64,000 bases of DNA from Actinomadura alba (GTDB taxonomy: Bacteria > Actinomycetota > Actinomycetes > Streptosporangiales > Streptosporangiaceae). Of this stretch, positions 62,192 to 64,000 are shown one piece after another. The stretch is from NCBI RefSeq assembly GCF_014323705.1, contig NZ_JABVEC010000026.1, positions 37,075 through 101,074 on the forward strand. The letters are read 5' to 3'. The notes beneath the pieces were generated by a model. It was not told the origin of the DNA. It saw only the letters and a list, made by a program, of their open reading frames with translations, and made no database searches. The first letter of the stretch is position 1; each line of letters begins with the position of its first letter. The position numbers and the translations under genes were made by a program.

Positions 62192-62706
62192 GGTAGGACC
62201 TCCTCAGTAGGCCTCAGTTCGTTGAGTTCGGGAGCCAGCTCGCGCAACCGAGCGAGCGAGCGGTGGGTCGTGCTGCGCACCGTGCCGACGCTGCAGCCGA
62301 GTATGCGCGCGACCTCCGCTTCGGGCAGGTCCTCGAAGAACCGAAGGACCAGTACGGCCCGCTGCCTGGGCGTGATCCGCGCCAGGGCTCTGCGGACGGT
62401 GACCTTCAGGTCCACGGCCGGCGTGTCGTCGTACCGCGCCTCATCGGGAAGGACGGCGACCTGGGTCTCGCGCCGCCTCCACTTGAGCCGCCAGGAGCTG
62501 ATCTGCTGGCGGTACATCACGCGCCGCACGTACGTCTCCGGGCTCTCCACGCTGCCCCAGCGTGCCGCCGTCTTGGTGAGCGCCACTTGCAGAAGATCTT
62601 CGGCCGCGTGCTGGTCACCCCCGGCGAGCAGATAGGCCAGCCGCATCAGTGCGGCCGACCTCGCCACCACGAACTCACGGAACTGTCGCTCCGCCGTGGT
62701 ATCCAT
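62188..62706 (-). CDS. ECF RNA polymerase sigma factor, SigE family
   Basis: 172 residues. Region 2 (SAALMRLAYLLAGGDQHAAE, then LLQVALTKTAARW) and region 4 with helix-turn-helix (FFEDLPEAEVARILGCSVGT) are complete, at the normal length for SigE-family factors of actinomycetes. Co-transcribed with the membrane protein that overlaps it. No -35/-10 recognition site could be fixed by eye. Confidence 0.93.
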   Translation of the reverse strand: MDTTAERQFREFVVARSAALMRLAYLLAGGDQHAAEDLLQVALTKTAARWGSVESPETYVRRVMYRQQISSWRLKWRRRETQVAVLPDEARYDDTPAVDLKVTVRRALARITPRQRAVLVLRFFEDLPEAEVARILGCSVGTVRSTTHRSLARLRELAPELNELRPTEEVLP

Positions 62707-62918
62707 TCCATCGTCACCTCCGAAGTGCTGTCACCCCTCAGACGCTTCTGGGCGGCCGCGGCTATGCGTCCGCGGTCCGACTTTCCACAGAGGTCTCACG
62801 CGTCGAGTGAATCCTCGACCCCGCGACGACGCACCCGCCGGCGGGTGGCGGGAATCAGCGTGACGATCACGCCCGGGGCCTGGGACTACGGCATCCGCGA
62901 TGCGCCAGGTCCGGGGCG

Positions 62919-63758
62919 CTATGCGGCCACTGCGGATCGGGGAGGCTGCAGGGCGTTCAGGACCGCATTCGGAGTATCGGCGAAGAAGCGGATCGTGGTG
63001 ACTTCCGCGCGGCGACCGAGGGGACGAACGACGCCGATCGGTTCGGTCAATTCGACGACCAGGTTGGTCTGGGACGACATCGCCACGCTGAGCCGCCCGT
63101 CGGCCACCCTGACCATGTTGCCGTTGTAGTCGCGGGACAGCCGCACCGAGGAGATCTGCTCGCGAGGTGTGCGCAGGTCGAAGTACGCGCCGTACCGGAT
63201 GCGCAGTTCCTCGTGCGTCACGACGTGCGGCCGGGTGACGCAGGACGCGCCGAGCGCCAGTCCCCAGACGATTCCGTAGATGTCGATCACCAGCACCGGG
63301 ACACGCAGCCCGTCCGGTGCGTTGAGCCCCTTCAGCAGCAGGTCGACTGCCACCGCTTCCACGCCCATCAGGAACAGCATCACCATCAGTGTCGGAGTCT
63401 GTTCCTTCGAGTACGACACGGCGGTGGCGCCGGGCGGTACGCCATTGCGGCGGCGCGTGCCCCAGAGGAAGATGCTCGCCGTGCCCTTCAGCTCGAACTC
63501 GATGAGCTTGCGCAGGTGTACGGGCACCAGGCGATGCACGGTCGCCCGGAGCGCCGCCCGCCGCTCCTCACCACGCAGGCGCTCGGCCCTGGAGAGCCGG
63601 TACGCGCTCGCGGCCACCAGGATGAACACCAGCACGACGGCCGTCTCGACGGCCACGACGACCGGGTCGGGTGGCGACACCCCTGACACGAGCATCACCA
63701 TGAGCAGCAGCTCGGCCGGCAACACGGTGAAAAGGGCGGCGCGTGCGATTTTGACCAT
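62919..63758 (-). CDS. Hypothetical membrane protein
   Basis: 279 residues from the ATG at 63758 that overlaps the upstream stop by one base (TGATG). Four membrane spans: two N-terminal (about residues 8-25, 35-52) and two central (about 128-145, 158-178). A soluble C-terminal domain follows. Family not recognised. Translationally coupled to the small HTH gene. Confidence 0.68.
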   Translation of the reverse strand: MVKIARAALFTVLPAELLLMVMLVSGVSPPDPVVVAVETAVVLVFILVAASAYRLSRAERLRGEERRAALRATVHRLVPVHLRKLIEFELKGTASIFLWGTRRRNGVPPGATAVSYSKEQTPTLMVMLFLMGVEAVAVDLLLKGLNAPDGLRVPVLVIDIYGIVWGLALGASCVTRPHVVTHEELRIRYGAYFDLRTPREQISSVRLSRDYNGNMVRVADGRLSVAMSSQTNLVVELTEPIGVVRPLGRRAEVTTIRFFADTPNAVLNALQPPRSAVAA

Positions 63759-63991
63759 CACGCTGTCTCCTCGAGCATCTTCACGGCGGCGGGCGGGGCG
63801 GTCGGCCGGGCGGTGAGCGGAGCGACGCGCAGGTCGCCGGGCTCGGCATCGTCGAGGTCGTCGGGTCGTTCATGGCGGCCGTGTCGCTGTGCGAGCACGT
63901 CGGAATCCGGGAGGAGGCGCAGGTGAGGGTGGTGGCGGCGCACGATGCGGGTGGGTATCCCGACCAGCGCGGCAAGCTCGTCTATCCGCAT
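63758..63991 (-). CDS. Small MerR-like or other helix-turn-helix protein
   Basis: 77 residues. MRIDELAALVGIPTRIVRRH resembles the first helix-turn-helix of MerR-type or AlpA-type DNA-binding proteins. The tail is Pro/Arg-rich and not like any domain I know. The stop overlaps the membrane protein start. Longer upstream sequence is outside the window, so the start is not certain. Confidence 0.5.
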   Translation of the reverse strand: MRIDELAALVGIPTRIVRRHHPHLRLLPDSDVLAQRHGRHERPDDLDDAEPGDLRVAPLTARPTAPPAAVKMLEETA

Positions 63992-64000
63992 ACCTGCATT

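Noticed and set aside
1..64000. CRISPR arrays, rRNA genes, radical SAM maturase or FxSxx precursor
   Set aside because: Looked for and not seen on either strand; no regularly spaced repeats, no rRNA-like stretches and no SPASM cysteine pattern.

Overview
This is a high-GC window with many GTG starts, ATGA/GTGA stop-start overlaps, DUF397 and XRE-DUF5753 genes, SigE-type sigma factors and SAV_2336-like proteins. That set fits a filamentous actinomycete. A Streptosporangiales- or Streptomyces-like host is an inference from gene content only. No rRNA or CRISPR array is seen. Two intact tRNA genes are present (Asp and Phe).

Layout. 0-8 kb: an IclR regulator and a methyltransferase face a five-gene catabolic operon (FAD monooxygenase, gentisate-dioxygenase-like bicupin, FAH hydrolase, aldehyde dehydrogenase, benzoylformate-decarboxylase-like ThDP enzyme), read here as an aryl-glyoxylate to benzoate to gentisate route. 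8-12.6 kb: housekeeping or stress genes (SDR-DUF2867, DUF1360, large-subunit catalase). 12.7-21.7 kb: the most interesting locus, a multi-component NTP-dependent signalling or conflict system. It has a class III nucleotide cyclase fused to an effector-associated domain (EAD2-like), a stand-alone EAD2, an EAD2-VMAP-C protein, a MoxR AAA+ ATPase, and a 1511-residue fusion of a vWA-like SAV_2336 module to an NB-ARC ATPase and TPR repeats. Orphan DUF397 genes follow.

22.9-33.8 kb: RecD2 helicase, PspC, Mut7-C RNase, a TAXI-TRAP transporter with DUF1850, a Tat-exported protein and a spermidine-synthase-like enzyme. 34.1-40.2 kb: an integration hotspot at tRNA-Phe. A frameshifted tyrosine integrase, four direct copies of the tRNA-Phe 3' end, two sets of 12-nt-period repeats that may be integrase arm sites, an intact PIN toxin-antitoxin pair, a decayed DUF6247/RelE pair, a secreted Cys-containing protein and a tRNA 3' fragment mark repeated insertion and decay.

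40.2-46.8 kb: an FtsX-like permease with two ATPases, an alpha/beta hydrolase and an AraC regulator. 46.9-52 kb: AlkD-like repair protein, membrane protein, IS and hydrolase relics, and a frameshifted PadR beside an ABC-F ATPase. 52-64 kb: secreted GH13 amylase, HigBA pair, an integrase relic upstream of a membrane serine/threonine kinase, an XRE-DUF5753/DUF397/NUDIX operon, FkbM methyltransferase, an ECF sigma factor with a putative membrane partner, and a membrane protein next to a small HTH protein.
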